Source: Serratia quinivorans (GTDB taxonomy: Bacteria; Pseudomonadota; Gammaproteobacteria; Enterobacterales; Enterobacteriaceae). Taken from it: 64,000 nt of DNA. Shown piece by piece: positions 25,741-35,472 of this stretch. The stretch lies in assembly GCF_946227985.1 (NCBI RefSeq), contig NZ_CAMKGL010000001.1:1178001-1242000 (forward strand), in the 5' to 3' direction. The position numbers were made by a program, and so were the translations under genes. How positions within the stretch are numbered: the first letter of the stretch is position 1; each line of letters opens with the position of its first letter. The notes under the pieces were generated by a model. The model saw only the letters and a list, made by a program, of their open reading frames with translations. It did no database searches and was not told the origin of the DNA.

Positions 25741-26949
25741 TTAAGATAATATGGGTTCGGCGTGCGTCACAGAAGCGGCACGAAGTGTGCGTAAACCAAT
25801 AAGTACCACCACCACCATGACAAGCCCCGCAATAATAGGGATACCGAAGCCTGCGCGTGCGCCGTAGGCATCAACCACCAGGCCCGCCAGCGCAGCACCC
25901 AGCGCCACGCCGATACTGATGCCGGTCGTCATCCACGTCAGTCCTTCGGTGATCCTGGACGGGGGCACCAGGATAGTGCCGAGATTCATGACGATCACCA
26001 TGGTCGGCGCAAAGGACATACCGGCCACAAAGATCGTTCCCATCATGATATAGACATCCGCAGAAAGAATCGGCAATACGGCCGTGGCTGCGGTTAGCAG
26101 TATGCCGACAAGGAATTGACGCTCGATGGGTAAAGTTAGCCTGACGGCGCCGAATGCCAGCCCCGCCACCATCGAGCCAAGTGCGTAAGCGGCCAGAATC
26201 AAACTGGCGGCCGTTGGCCAACCCTGTACATTGGCGAAAGCCACTACAGCCACATCAATTGAACCGCCTATCACCCCCATCGCCAAAAGAGCCAAGACAA
26301 TGGTACTCATACCGGGGATACGCAAGGCTGAACCTGTATGCTCACCCGTATTTTTGACCACCTTAGGTTCCGTCTGTCGTTGCAGAAGAAAAATGGTTAC
26401 GCCAATCACCATTAGCAGAACAGCCACCAGCGGACCTGCTGCGGCGAAAAGACTGGTGCTGAGGCCAATCGATAAAGGCGGACCGATAACGAAGGTCAGT
26501 TCTGCCAGCACGGTATCAAGGGAGAACGCGGTGTGGAGTTGGGGTTTACCACGAAAAAGCAGTGTCCATCGCGCTCTGATCATCGCAGGCATGCTCGGCA
26601 TTGTGCCTGCCAGTGCGGCAAAAATAAAAAGCACCGGGATTGGGGCTTGCCGATGTGCTGCTGTCATCAACGCCAGCAGCATGGCAATACTGAAAGCGGT
26701 AACCCAGGGAAGCACCCGCCGCTGCCCTTGCCGATCAACCAGTTTGGAAATCCGCGGGCCAATCAGTGCGTTTGCCAGCGTAAATATGCCGGCCACTGAC
26801 CCAGCCAACCAATAAAGGCTGCTCTGTTGTACCAGCATGGTAATGATACCGATACCGATCATCGCCTGTGGCAAACGGGCGATAGAACTCGCGAACACTA
26901 ACCCCTTTACGCCCGGGGTTGTCAGCAGTTCGCGATACGGGTTGGCCAT
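25741..26949 (-). CDS. Major facilitator superfamily transporter
   Basis: 402 residues, 12 predicted membrane helices in two halves with a longer cytoplasmic loop near 195-215. The loop between helices 2 and 3 has SKLVDRQGQRRVLP, an MFS motif A variant. GGAG sits 6 bases before the ATG. It resembles sugar-efflux or drug-export type MFS proteins, but no substrate can be assigned. It stands alone on the minus strand, convergent with the FHL operon. Confidence 0.8.
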   Translation of the reverse strand: MANPYRELLTTPGVKGLVFASSIARLPQAMIGIGIITMLVQQSSLYWLAGSVAGIFTLANALIGPRISKLVDRQGQRRVLPWVTAFSIAMLLALMTAAHRQAPIPVLFIFAALAGTMPSMPAMIRARWTLLFRGKPQLHTAFSLDTVLAELTFVIGPPLSIGLSTSLFAAAGPLVAVLLMVIGVTIFLLQRQTEPKVVKNTGEHTGSALRIPGMSTIVLALLAMGVIGGSIDVAVVAFANVQGWPTAASLILAAYALGSMVAGLAFGAVRLTLPIERQFLVGILLTAATAVLPILSADVYIMMGTIFVAGMSFAPTMVIVMNLGTILVPPSRITEGLTWMTTGISIGVALGAALAGLVVDAYGARAGFGIPIIAGLVMVVVVLIGLRTLRAASVTHAEPILS

Positions 26950-27088
26950 ACTTTTCTCCAGACTGTCGTTTCAGTCGGACCATATTGGTTGAAAAAAAAG
27001 GGAAGTAAAGGCCGTAATGCTGGTCAGAGAAGCGCTAATGTCCCCTCTGTCGGAGGACACTCACTGGGAGTAATGTCATACACGCCGA

Positions 27089-28963
27089 TTAACGGATGTA
27101 ATAGGTCCCTTTCCCGGCGGATTTGGCCCGATACATGGCATCGTCCGCTTTGGTCAGCAGAGCTTCTGCCGTCATGTTGCCGCCTGAGGATATGGCTGCG
27201 CCGATACTGGCGGAGAGCGTCACTTTTTGATTACCAACCTGTTGCGTCGCCGCCAGCCTGGCCAATATGCTCTCGCAAAACGCACTGACCTGCAGCTGTG
27301 GATGCGCCAAAGGCCAGAGGATGACAGTAAACTCATCACCGGCGAGGCGCGAAACGCTGTGATGAGGCCCGGCGCAGACACTGAGCAACTCGGCGAAGGT
27401 TTTCAGGATAAGATCGCCGAAATCATGGCCAAAGCTGTCGTTAAGCATTTTGAAACCATCGAGGTCGATAAACAATAAAGCCATCTGCTGCTGTGGGCAA
27501 CAAGCCTGCAGCGTTGCGCCTAACCGAAGCAGGAAAGCTCGCCGATTGGTGAGCCCGGTCAGCATGTCATGAGACACGTCGTACTCTAACCGCCGCTGCA
27601 AACGTTTAAGCTCGGTAATATCCATGGAAAGAATATAGAAGCCCTGGGTTTCACTGGGTACCAGGGTGTTATGAATGATCGCCGTCCCCTGGCGCGTTTG
27701 CAGTTCATTCTCAAAACTGACGGTTTCCCCCTGTAACGCCCGTTCAATCATGGGCTTGGCTGCGGCATAAGCCTCGTCGCCCATAAATGCCTGTACGGTC
27801 ATCGCATTGAGCTGAGATTCATCCAGGTCAAACCAGCTTTTGTAAGCGCTGTTGGCGAACAGAAAACGTTCATTGGCGTCAATCTGACTGATCAAGGCCG
27901 GCATATTATCGGTAATGGCCCGCAGACGTTCTTTTTCACTACTCAATTGCAGCTCGGTGAGCGCCCGATTGGCAATCTCCAGATTGAGTTTATTGACGGC
28001 AAAATTCAACTCACGGGTACGTGTCACTACCCTGTCTTCCAGCTCATGTTGCAGCGCATAAAGGTCAGCTTCTGCCGCTTTGCGCTCGCTGATATCGACA
28101 ATGACCGAGATAAAGTGATGAGGCTCGCCATTAGGCATACGATTGAGCGACACCGTCAGTTGGACCCAAATTGTTGTACCATCAGCGCGCATATAGCGCT
28201 TTTCCATCGAATAGGTGTCTATTTCATTGGCCAATAACTGTTGCAACAGTCCGAGGTCGTTGTGCAGGTCTTCGCGATAGGTAATGTCCTGGAAGGTACG
28301 CTCCAACAGTGCCCGCTCAGAGTACTGCAACATTTCACAGAGCCGCGGATTCACCCGTAACCAATATCCCTCCAATGAGACCAGGGCCATGCCCACTGCG
28401 GCCTGTGAAAAGGTCTGCTCAAACAGGGCTTCGGTACGTTGCAGGTTGGATTTCAGATCCTCGGTATAGATATCACGCTCAATGCTGTGCAAATACTCTT
28501 CGATAACGGCGGCAAAATCGCGTAAATCATGCACCATCTCAGAAGAAAACGCCTGGGGATGACCGTCGATAATGCATAAGGTGCCCAACGGCAGACCATC
28601 CAGTGACAACAAGGGGTGCCCGGCATAAAAACCGATCTTTGGCCCGCCGGTGACCAAGGGGTTGTCAAAGAAACGCGGGTCAACCGCGGTATCCGGCACC
28701 ACCAACGCGTCATGCTGCAAAATGGCGTGACCGCAAAACGAAATATTGCGTGGCGTTTCCCGTGCCTCCAAACCCGAGCGAGAAAGGAACCATTGGCGCT
28801 CACGGTCGATTAACGAAATCAGGGCAATACTGACGCCAAAATATTTGGCGGCCAGGCGCGTGACCCGGTCTAATTTCTCTACCGAATTCGTGTCCAGTAT
28901 GTTCAGTGAGTGCAGGACCGATAGCCGTTCGGTTTCATTTTCTGGAAAACAGGGTTCGTACAT
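27089..28963 (-). CDS. Diguanylate cyclase with GAF and PAS sensors
   Basis: 624 residues, no membrane segment. N-terminal GAF domain (about 15-160, FCGHAILQHDALVVPD), PAS/PAC (about 180-300, ending DISERKAAEADLYALQ), a coiled coil (about 300-345), a second PAS (about 350-455, DITELKRLQR) and GGDEF domain (about 465-624). The catalytic motif reads AGDEF at 541-545, a functional variant of GGDEF; the substrate motif DMLTGLTNRR and the metal Asp in FIDLDGFK are present. The inhibitory RxxD site is absent (GPHH instead), so product feedback is not expected. Makes c-di-GMP in response to an unknown cytoplasmic signal. Confidence 0.88.
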   Translation of the reverse strand: MYEPCFPENETERLSVLHSLNILDTNSVEKLDRVTRLAAKYFGVSIALISLIDRERQWFLSRSGLEARETPRNISFCGHAILQHDALVVPDTAVDPRFFDNPLVTGGPKIGFYAGHPLLSLDGLPLGTLCIIDGHPQAFSSEMVHDLRDFAAVIEEYLHSIERDIYTEDLKSNLQRTEALFEQTFSQAAVGMALVSLEGYWLRVNPRLCEMLQYSERALLERTFQDITYREDLHNDLGLLQQLLANEIDTYSMEKRYMRADGTTIWVQLTVSLNRMPNGEPHHFISVIVDISERKAAEADLYALQHELEDRVVTRTRELNFAVNKLNLEIANRALTELQLSSEKERLRAITDNMPALISQIDANERFLFANSAYKSWFDLDESQLNAMTVQAFMGDEAYAAAKPMIERALQGETVSFENELQTRQGTAIIHNTLVPSETQGFYILSMDITELKRLQRRLEYDVSHDMLTGLTNRRAFLLRLGATLQACCPQQQMALLFIDLDGFKMLNDSFGHDFGDLILKTFAELLSVCAGPHHSVSRLAGDEFTVILWPLAHPQLQVSAFCESILARLAATQQVGNQKVTLSASIGAAISSGGNMTAEALLTKADDAMYRAKSAGKGTYYIR

Positions 28964-29118
28964 AGATTGCTCCGGCTTATCCTTTCTGGGCGATGCTGAT
29001 TCACAACCTGCATGGGCTAGCCGTTACCCTTAATGGCTTAACACCGCACCGTAAATGACTTATTTCATTCAGCTTAGACGGTTCTGCTGGTTTTACTGAC
29101 CCTTGGGAGGAATTAATC

Positions 29119-29139
29119 ATGCAGACAAAACGTCAATAA
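29119..29139 (+). CDS. Possible six-residue leader peptide (MQTKRQ)
   Basis: GGGAGGAATTAATC gives an excellent ribosome binding site 8 bases before ATG; the frame is ATG CAG ACA AAA CGT CAA TAA. Six residues is too short for a stable protein. Such a minimal frame behind so strong a site could be a regulatory leader peptide, or the remains of a longer gene. It lies about 440 bases upstream of dat. Confidence 0.3.
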   Translation: MQTKRQ

Positions 29140-29439
29140 AACCCTCAATATTTTAGGTTTAACGACAGAAAACCCTTCTTTTAATCAGGTTATGCCGGTC
29201 TAAATTCGCTTAATTTCTAAGCAGCGATTTATTTATAATAAGTTATTGCTTAAAAAACACCCACGCGTAAACCCGGACACGATCAGAAAATTGTCAGCAA
29301 AATAAGTGCATTGGGTTAGTACCTCTACTTTTACTGAGGGAACTTTCCGTGCCTTGTCAACTCTCCCGTTACGCGCATACGGCAGCATTATTGGCCAACA
29401 AACCACCAATTTATTGTTTTTAATAGAAAAAATATTAAA

Positions 29440-29475
29440 TACCCCCCGGCTAAATAACTATTGAGCCGGGGGGTA
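29440..29475. terminator. Strong hairpin upstream of dat, possible attenuator
   Basis: TACCCCCCGGCT (29440-29451) and AGCCGGGGGGTA (29464-29475) form a perfect 12-base, very GC-rich stem with a 12-base loop. Neither strand has an immediate U-tract (AAAAAG follows on plus; ATTTAATATTTTTT on minus), so it is not a textbook terminator. It sits about 100 bases before dat and may be a leader attenuator or pause site, or the 3' end of a minus-strand small RNA. Confidence 0.5.
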
Positions 29476-29575
29476 AAAAGCCATATATTGGGCGCGTTTT
29501 TTCACGGTAGTGACTCATTCAATTTAATAATTCAACTAGGGCGTTACTGATACCCCCAGTTGTAGGAGAGATATG

Positions 29576-30967
29576 ATGACGGATAAAGTCCGTATTGATA
29601 ATTTCGGTGTGAATTTAGAAAATGTAAACAACGAAACATATTTGGCGAGACAAGCCGAATTTGAATCGAATGTCAGGAGTTACCCCCGTAAATTGCCGTT
29701 GGCAATTGCGAAAGCCCAAGGCGTGTGGATCACCGATGTTGAGAATAATCAATATCTTGATTGCCTGGCTGGTGCGGGTACGCTGGCTCTGGGTCATAAC
29801 CATCCTGACATCCTCCAAAGCATCCAAAATGTCATTACCAGCGGCTTGCCGTTACATACCCTCGATCTTACAACGCCGTTGAAAGATCAGTTCTCAGCTT
29901 ATTTGCTCTCTTTATTGCCAGGACAAGGTCAGGAATACTGCCTGCAGTTCTGTGGCCCTTCAGGCGCAGATGCGGTTGAAGCCGCACTGAAACTGGCGAA
30001 AAAGCACACCGGCCGTTCTGGCGTGATCAGCTTCTCCGGCGGTTACCATGGCATGACCCATGGCGCGCTGGCGGTCACAGGCAACCTGTCACCGAAAGAA
30101 GCGATTAACGGCATGATGCCGGAAGTTCAGTTTATGCCTTACCCGCATGAGTACCGCTGCCCGCTGGGTATCGGCGGCGAAGCCGGCGTTAAAGCACTGA
30201 CCTACTATTTTGAAAACCTGATTAATGATGTCGAAAGCGGCGTGCGCAAACCTGCAGCGGTCATCCTGGAAGCGGTTCAGGGTGAAGGCGGCGTCAACCC
30301 GGCTCCGGTCGAATGGTTGCAGCGCATTCGCAAAGTGACTCAGGAACACGGCATTCTGCTGATTATCGACGAAGTTCAGGCCGGCTTTGCCCGTACGGGT
30401 AAACTGTTCGCCTTCGAACACGCCGGAATTGAGCCGGACATCATCGTGATGTCCAAAGCGGTAGGCGGCGGCTTGCCGTTGGCCGTTCTGGGTATCAAGA
30501 AAGAATTTGACGCCTGGGAACCTGGTCACCATACCGGCACCTTCCGCGGTAACCAACTGGCGATGGCCACCGGCCTGACTACCCTGCAACATCTTAAAGA
30601 TAACAACGTGGCCGCTAAGGTCGCTGCACAAGGCGAATGGCTGAAAGCCAAGCTGGCCGAGCTGCAAAAACGTTATCCGGCCATTGGCCACGTGCGTGGC
30701 CTGGGTTTGATGATTGGCATGGAAATCGTTAAACCGGATGAAGCCCAGGATCATATGGGTTGTTACCCGGCAGATCCTCAGTTGTCTGCCCTGCTGCAGA
30801 AGAAATGTTTCGAAGCCGGGTTGATCCTCGAGCGTGGCGGCCGTAACGGCAACGTACTACGCCTGCTGCCTTCGCTGTTGATCACCAACGACGAACTGGG
30901 CATTTTCCTGGATAAATTTGAACAGGCCCTGTTAGCCGCCGGCGTCAAACCTGTAGGTATGGAGTGA
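29576..30967 (+). CDS. dat: Diaminobutyrate-2-oxoglutarate transaminase
   Basis: 463 residues, class III PLP-dependent aminotransferase. Converts aspartate semialdehyde and glutamate into L-2,4-diaminobutyrate and 2-oxoglutarate. The PLP lysine is in [14 protein letters not shown] (Lys294), with the upstream [14 protein letters not shown] and [13 protein letters not shown] motifs of the family. Two adjacent ATGs exist; the second was chosen because AGGAGAG is then 5 bases away. Followed immediately by ddc, the usual partner, so the pair should make 1,3-diaminopropane. Confidence 0.94.
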   Translation: MTDKVRIDNFGVNLENVNNETYLARQAEFESNVRSYPRKLPLAIAKAQGVWITDVENNQYLDCLAGAGTLALGHNHPDILQSIQNVITSGLPLHTLDLTTPLKDQFSAYLLSLLPGQGQEYCLQFCGPSGADAVEAALKLAKKHTGRSGVISFSGGYHGMTHGALAVTGNLSPKEAINGMMPEVQFMPYPHEYRCPLGIGGEAGVKALTYYFENLINDVESGVRKPAAVILEAVQGEGGVNPAPVEWLQRIRKVTQEHGILLIIDEVQAGFARTGKLFAFEHAGIEPDIIVMSKAVGGGLPLAVLGIKKEFDAWEPGHHTGTFRGNQLAMATGLTTLQHLKDNNVAAKVAAQGEWLKAKLAELQKRYPAIGHVRGLGLMIGMEIVKPDEAQDHMGCYPADPQLSALLQKKCFEAGLILERGGRNGNVLRLLPSLLITNDELGIFLDKFEQALLAAGVKPVGME

Positions 30968-30972
30968 ATTCG

Positions 30973-32445
30973 ATGTCCCGGTTAAACCCGATTCTGGCCG
31001 CTTCGGCGCAAAGCACCGAAGCCTACCAGCAAGCGATCGAGCAAAGCAGTCAGGCGGTGGTGCAGTGGCTGCAACAACCCGAGATGTATCAGGGGAAAAC
31101 CGTTGCCGAACTGCGTGAACGCATTACGCTTGATTTTAATCCTCAGGGCCTGGGCAACCAGGCGGCGATCGAACGCGCGATTGAGTACTTTTTAAAAGAC
31201 AGCCTGTCGGTGCATCACCCACAGTGTGTCGCGCATTTGCATTGCCCAAGCCTGGTGATTAGCCAGGCCGCGGAAGTGCTGATCAACGCCACCAACCAGA
31301 GCATGGACTCCTGGGATCAAAGCCCTTCTGCCACCATCATCGAGATGAAGCTGATTGAGTGGTTGCGTACCCAGGTCGGATATCAGCCTGGCGATGCCGG
31401 CGTGTTTACCAGCGGCGGTACCCAGAGCAATCTGATGGGGCTGATGCTGGCACGCGATGCCTTCTTCGCCAAGCAGGGCCACTCTGTGCAACAGGATGGA
31501 CTTGTCGGTAACCTGCGCAAGATTAAAGTCTTATGCTCTGAAAACGCCCATTTCTCGGTGCAAAAGAACATGGCGTTGCTCGGCCTGGGTTATCAATCCG
31601 TTACTCTGGTGAAAACCGATCAATTCGCACGGATGGATGTGAACGACCTGGCCGAAAAAGTGGCGCAAGCCCAGGCCAATGGCGAACAGATCCTCGCGAT
31701 TGTTGCCACCGCAGGTACCACCGATGCCGGTGCTATCGACCCGCTGCGTGCGATTGCGCAGTTGGCGGCAGAACACCAGATCTGGGTGCATGTTGATGCG
31801 GCATGGGGTGGCGCGCTGCTGCTTTCCGAGAAGTACCGTGACTATCTGGACGGCATTGAATTAGTGGATTCCATTACCCTGGACTTCCATAAACAATTCT
31901 TCCAGACCATCAGTTGCGGTGCCTTCCTGCTGAAAGAGGCCCGTCACTATGAGCTGATGCGCTATCAGGCGGCCTACCTGAACTCCGAATTCGACGAAGC
32001 CCAGGGCGTGCCTAACCTGGTGTCCAAATCCTTGCAGACCACCCGCCGTTTTGACGCTTTAAAACTGTGGATGGGGCTGGAGGCATTAGGGCAACAGCAA
32101 TACGCCGCGATCATCGATCACGGCGTAACACTGGCGCAACAGGTTGCCCACTATATTGGCGACCAACCGGCGCTGGAACTGGTGATGCAGCCACAGTTGG
32201 CCAGCGTGCTGTTCCGCTACCGTCCGCAGTCATTAGCCGCCAGCGGCGATGCCGCTGTGGCACTGTTGAACCAGCGAATTGGTGATGCCTTGCTGGAGTC
32301 AGGTCGTGCCAACGTCGGGGTGACCGAATTTAATGGTGTAACCTGCCTGAAAATGACGCTGTTAAACCCAACGGTCAGCCTGGACGATATCAAAGTCCTG
32401 TTGGCACTGGTGGAAAAAACCGCGCAGCAGTTGCCTGCCGCCTAA
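30973..32445 (+). CDS. ddc: L-2,4-diaminobutyrate decarboxylase
   Basis: 490 residues, group II PLP decarboxylase. Decarboxylates L-2,4-diaminobutyrate to 1,3-diaminopropane. The PLP lysine is Lys307 in LDFHKQFFQTISCGAFL; the AHLHCPSL and VHVDAAWGGALLLS segments are typical of the family. GGAG lies 8 bases before the ATG; a GTG overlapping the dat stop is the alternative start (3 residues longer). Directly downstream of dat, with a strong terminator after it, so dat-ddc is a two-gene operon. Confidence 0.94.
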   Translation: MSRLNPILAASAQSTEAYQQAIEQSSQAVVQWLQQPEMYQGKTVAELRERITLDFNPQGLGNQAAIERAIEYFLKDSLSVHHPQCVAHLHCPSLVISQAAEVLINATNQSMDSWDQSPSATIIEMKLIEWLRTQVGYQPGDAGVFTSGGTQSNLMGLMLARDAFFAKQGHSVQQDGLVGNLRKIKVLCSENAHFSVQKNMALLGLGYQSVTLVKTDQFARMDVNDLAEKVAQAQANGEQILAIVATAGTTDAGAIDPLRAIAQLAAEHQIWVHVDAAWGGALLLSEKYRDYLDGIELVDSITLDFHKQFFQTISCGAFLLKEARHYELMRYQAAYLNSEFDEAQGVPNLVSKSLQTTRRFDALKLWMGLEALGQQQYAAIIDHGVTLAQQVAHYIGDQPALELVMQPQLASVLFRYRPQSLAASGDAAVALLNQRIGDALLESGRANVGVTEFNGVTCLKMTLLNPTVSLDDIKVLLALVEKTAQQLPAA

Positions 32446-32466
32446 TCCACCTGCCCTGACCAAGCG

Positions 32467-32500
32467 AAAAGCCGATAACCTTTGCGGGTTATCGGCTTTT
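32467..32500 (+). terminator. Rho-independent terminator of dat-ddc
   Basis: AAAAGCCGATAACC and GGTTATCGGCTTTT form a 14-base stem with a 6-base loop (TTTGCG), running into TTTTTATTT. Symmetrical, so it can also end transcription of the convergent phzF-like gene. Confidence 0.92.
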
Positions 32501-32560
32501 TATTTATTGATGAACACCCACTGTGAAATCAATGATGCCTATCAGTGAATTATTCTACGC

Positions 32561-33457
32561 CTAAATGTTCAACCAGCCATTAATCAGCGTGCAACTCTGC
32601 CCGCCAATCCATGCCTCATCGTGAATAAAATGAACGCTAACCCGGCCTTCTCTATGTAGTTGGGTACCTTGTCGAACCTGATACCCCTGTGCTGTCTGGC
32701 CACCGTCGGGGAAGTTGGTCGCCTTCAACAAACGGGCCAGGCACGCATTAGCACTGCCAGTCACTGGATCTTCTACCAACTTATCCCATTCAACCAGAAA
32801 CGCTCGCATTTCGTAATCGGCTGGACTACCAGATGAATAGGCACCATAAATCACTACGCCATCAACATGGCAATCAATTTGCAGCTTTTTAATCATGGCT
32901 TGATCCGGCGTCATTGTCAGGCAGGATTGAGCGTTTGGCATACGTACCATAAGCCAGCGAATGCCCATATCGGCAATCACCGGTATCAGGTCTGTATCAA
33001 TAACCGCAAGCTGAAAAGCCGCTATTAGCCGTTCCTTTTCTTCAATAGCCAGCGTTCGAAACGTGACTTCAGGTGCGGCAAACGCCAGTGTTCCTTCAGG
33101 GAAGATATTAATCGCAACCAGTCCAATTCCGCACTCTTGCATAATAACCCCCGGCTGTTTGGTCACCAGGCCAGCTTCCAATAATGCATGAGCCGTACCC
33201 AATGTCGGATGTCCGGCAAAGGGCAACTCTTTTACGGGGGTAAAAATACGCACTTGATAATCTGCAGCCGGATTAACCGGCTTGAAAACAAACGTCGTTT
33301 CTGAAAGGTTGGTCCAGCGAGCTAATGAAAGCATCTGCATTTCATTCAACCCATCCGCCTCCAGGATCACCGCCAAGGGATTTCCCTGCAAGGGTGAAGT
33401 GGTAAATACATCCACCTGTTTGTAGGCCCGTGGTATCACATCATCTCTTCTGAGCAT
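32561..33457 (-). CDS. PhzF-family isomerase/epimerase-like protein
   Basis: 298 residues. The PhzF fold is marked by VDVFTTSPLQGNPLAV at the N-terminus, the catalytic Glu in NLSETTFVF, PFAGHPTLGTAHAL, and DPVTGSANACLARLL in the second half. The family includes PhzF of phenazine synthesis and the uncharacterised YddE; no other phenazine gene is present, so it is probably a housekeeping or amino-acid-like isomerase of unknown substrate. Start MLRRDD was chosen by homology, although no good ribosome binding site precedes it. Divergent from a LysR gene that may regulate it. Confidence 0.88.
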   Translation of the reverse strand: MLRRDDVIPRAYKQVDVFTTSPLQGNPLAVILEADGLNEMQMLSLARWTNLSETTFVFKPVNPAADYQVRIFTPVKELPFAGHPTLGTAHALLEAGLVTKQPGVIMQECGIGLVAINIFPEGTLAFAAPEVTFRTLAIEEKERLIAAFQLAVIDTDLIPVIADMGIRWLMVRMPNAQSCLTMTPDQAMIKKLQIDCHVDGVVIYGAYSSGSPADYEMRAFLVEWDKLVEDPVTGSANACLARLLKATNFPDGGQTAQGYQVRQGTQLHREGRVSVHFIHDEAWIGGQSCTLINGWLNI

Positions 33458-33575
33458 TTGCCATAATCCGTTATATATAATGCTTGATGATAGCTCTACC
33501 AAATGGCATACATCAATTTATGAATCTGCGGTTTTTGACCCGCACTTGCCGGCGAAAGATAGCTCAGGATGCCCG

Positions 33576-34508
33576 ATGACAGACCCCGATCTCAATTTAC
33601 TGATTGCTCTCGATGCCCTACTTACCCTGGGTAGCGTCGCGGGTGCTGCCCGCCGTCTTAAATTAAGCGCCTCTGCGATGAGCCGCACGCTTAGCCGCCT
33701 GCGAACGGTCACCGGCGATCCTTTACTGGTGCGTGCCGGCCGCAATATGGTGTTGACGCCCTATGCCGAAGAGATACGTGAGCGAACAAAAAACGCGGTG
33801 TTCGAAGCCCGCGCGGTGCTGCGTCCTGCGGTATCAGATCTGAGTTTATCAAGCCTGGAAAGAACCTTTACCCTGCGTGCCAACGAAGGGTTTGTCGAAG
33901 CCTTTGGCGCCGTGCTGATCGCAGCGGCCGCAAAGGAAGCTCCTTTGGTACGCCTGTGTTTTGCCCCCAAGCCAGAGAAAAGCTCCACCCATTTGCGCGA
34001 AGGTCTGGTCGATCTTGAGATTGGCGTGCTGGGGGTAATGGGGCCGGAAATTCGATTGCAGGCCCTGTTCCGTGACCGATTTGTTGCGGTAGTCCGCAAA
34101 GGCCACCCATTTGAACAACAGCCCGAGATTACGGCCCAACAATATGCCGCCTGTGGTCATGTGGTTGCCTCACGCCGTGGGCTATTAACCGGGCCGGTAG
34201 ACCAGGCGCTGACCGAACTGGGGCTGGAACGCAAGGTCGCCGCCGTAGTACCGAGCTTTCCCGCCGCGCTGGCGGTGGCTCAGGCCTCTGATTTAGTGGC
34301 GCTGGTGCCCGCCTCTTTTCTGATCAATCACCCGGTGGGCAATGACGGTACCGCTACACTCTTTGCTTTTGAACTGCCGGTAAAAACTCAGGGCATTACC
34401 GTGTCGCAAATGTGGCATCCACGTTTGGAAGCCGATGTGGCTCATCGCTGGCTGCGACAGTTAGTCTTGCGCGTGGTTAAACAGCGTTTTGAAATTCGGG
34501 AGTTTTAA
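33576..34508 (+). CDS. LysR-type transcriptional regulator
   Basis: 310 residues. Helix-turn-helix at about 7-60 (LLIALDALLTLGSVAGAARRLKLSASAMSRTLSRLR), then a periplasmic-binding-protein-like effector domain from about 90. The ATG (MTDPDLNLL) has AGGA 7 bases upstream; the open frame extends further left but without a start signal. Divergent from the phzF-like gene across 118 bases, the standard layout for a LysR regulator and its target. Inducer unknown. Confidence 0.88.
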   Translation: MTDPDLNLLIALDALLTLGSVAGAARRLKLSASAMSRTLSRLRTVTGDPLLVRAGRNMVLTPYAEEIRERTKNAVFEARAVLRPAVSDLSLSSLERTFTLRANEGFVEAFGAVLIAAAAKEAPLVRLCFAPKPEKSSTHLREGLVDLEIGVLGVMGPEIRLQALFRDRFVAVVRKGHPFEQQPEITAQQYAACGHVVASRRGLLTGPVDQALTELGLERKVAAVVPSFPAALAVAQASDLVALVPASFLINHPVGNDGTATLFAFELPVKTQGITVSQMWHPRLEADVAHRWLRQLVLRVVKQRFEIREF

Positions 34509-35472
34509 GGGGACGATGTCGGGCGCATTAATGCCGGAGGGAACGTTGGGCTTATTGGCTAACAATGGGCAATGGAAAAATACGTATTAAACCTACCCCA
34601 AGATTTTTCATCTTTCGCTTTAAAGGGCTCTGAATCGGGTTAGCGTCCACTATGCAGTGCAGGTAAAACGATGACGCCCAATCAATCGAAACACTGCACA
34701 GTGGAACGCGAATGTTAACGTAATGAATTAAATTCCTTAACCTTATGTAACTAAAAAAACCGAAAAGGTTGCGGTTAATTAATTTGTAATGACAAGCCCC
34801 AAAAATATAAGCACAAAATAGGCTATTCCCTGCTCATGAAAGTTAGCACCCCTTATTATCCCTGGCCACATCAGGGTTTAATAGATAATCAACAACCTCA
34901 TCATCCACACATTGATTAACGTCGTAAAGCGCAATGGCATGCCCATCCCCTTTTTACCGTCATCTGTTATATCCACCACGCCGTCCAAAACCATAACCCT
35001 GATATTATTAGGGAATCGTTCGCATACATTTGTGATACCTGGGTGCCATAGGAATTACCAATACTCTTTAATTTGTCGTCACCCCGAGTATTTCTGAGTA
35101 CCTCAAGGTCATTAACTGTCTCATCGGTACCTCTATGTTTCAGCACCTTAAGTCAGGTATTAAACAGACTTTCAAAACACTCATGGCGCAACTTCAGCTA
35201 AAGTAAACAGGAACACCTATCCCCAAGGGGCCTATTCTGTCTGCAAATATTCAAGCTTTGGTCAACGGGATCGTTTTACTGCTACCTCATGGCACGGAGG
35301 TCGTCAACGTGCCCTTACGGCACGCCAGGCTAACAATTACCGCCAAAAAGCAACATATCCTTAACTCGCTAACGAATCAAATGGTACAATATATTCATTC
35401 CGTCGCGTGATCCCCGCGTTGCAATTCCGTTTTGATTGGGCGGACGCAAAATCGCGATCACTCGAGGTAAAC
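34509..35472. other. Gene-poor AT-rich kilobase before the PQQ dehydrogenase
   Basis: No credible gene in 964 bases. It contains a long imperfect inverted repeat at 34643-34709, a small hairpin CGTGCC-CTTAC-GGCACG (35308-35324) and low-GC sequence throughout. A 61-codon open frame at 34912-35097 lacks a ribosome binding site and has no recognisable protein character. The sequence may be a degraded gene or hold unrecognised RNA or operator elements. Confidence 0.5.
34643..34709. repeat. Imperfect inverted repeat with 16-base arms
   Basis: GCGT-CCACT-A-TGCAGTG (34643-34659) and CACTGCA-C-AGTGG-A-ACGC (34692-34709) pair with one mismatch and one bulge around a 32-base loop. It could be a structured RNA, a mobile-element remnant or a recombination site. 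No target duplication was seen. Confidence 0.4.

Larger units (their letters stand above)
28964..29575 (+). promoter_or_regulatory. AT-rich intergenic and leader region upstream of dat-ddc
   Basis: This 612-base stretch has no full gene. It contains a tiny ORF with a strong ribosome binding site (29119-29139), a possible -10 box TATAAT (29234-29239) without a convincing -35, runs of A and T, and a strong hairpin at 29440-29475. It is much more AT-rich than the flanking genes. A long regulated leader, or an unannotated small RNA, is the likeliest content. Confidence 0.45.

Noticed and set aside
34912-35097. 61-codon open frame in the gene-poor region
   Set aside because: No ribosome binding site, AT-driven composition and no protein-like pattern.
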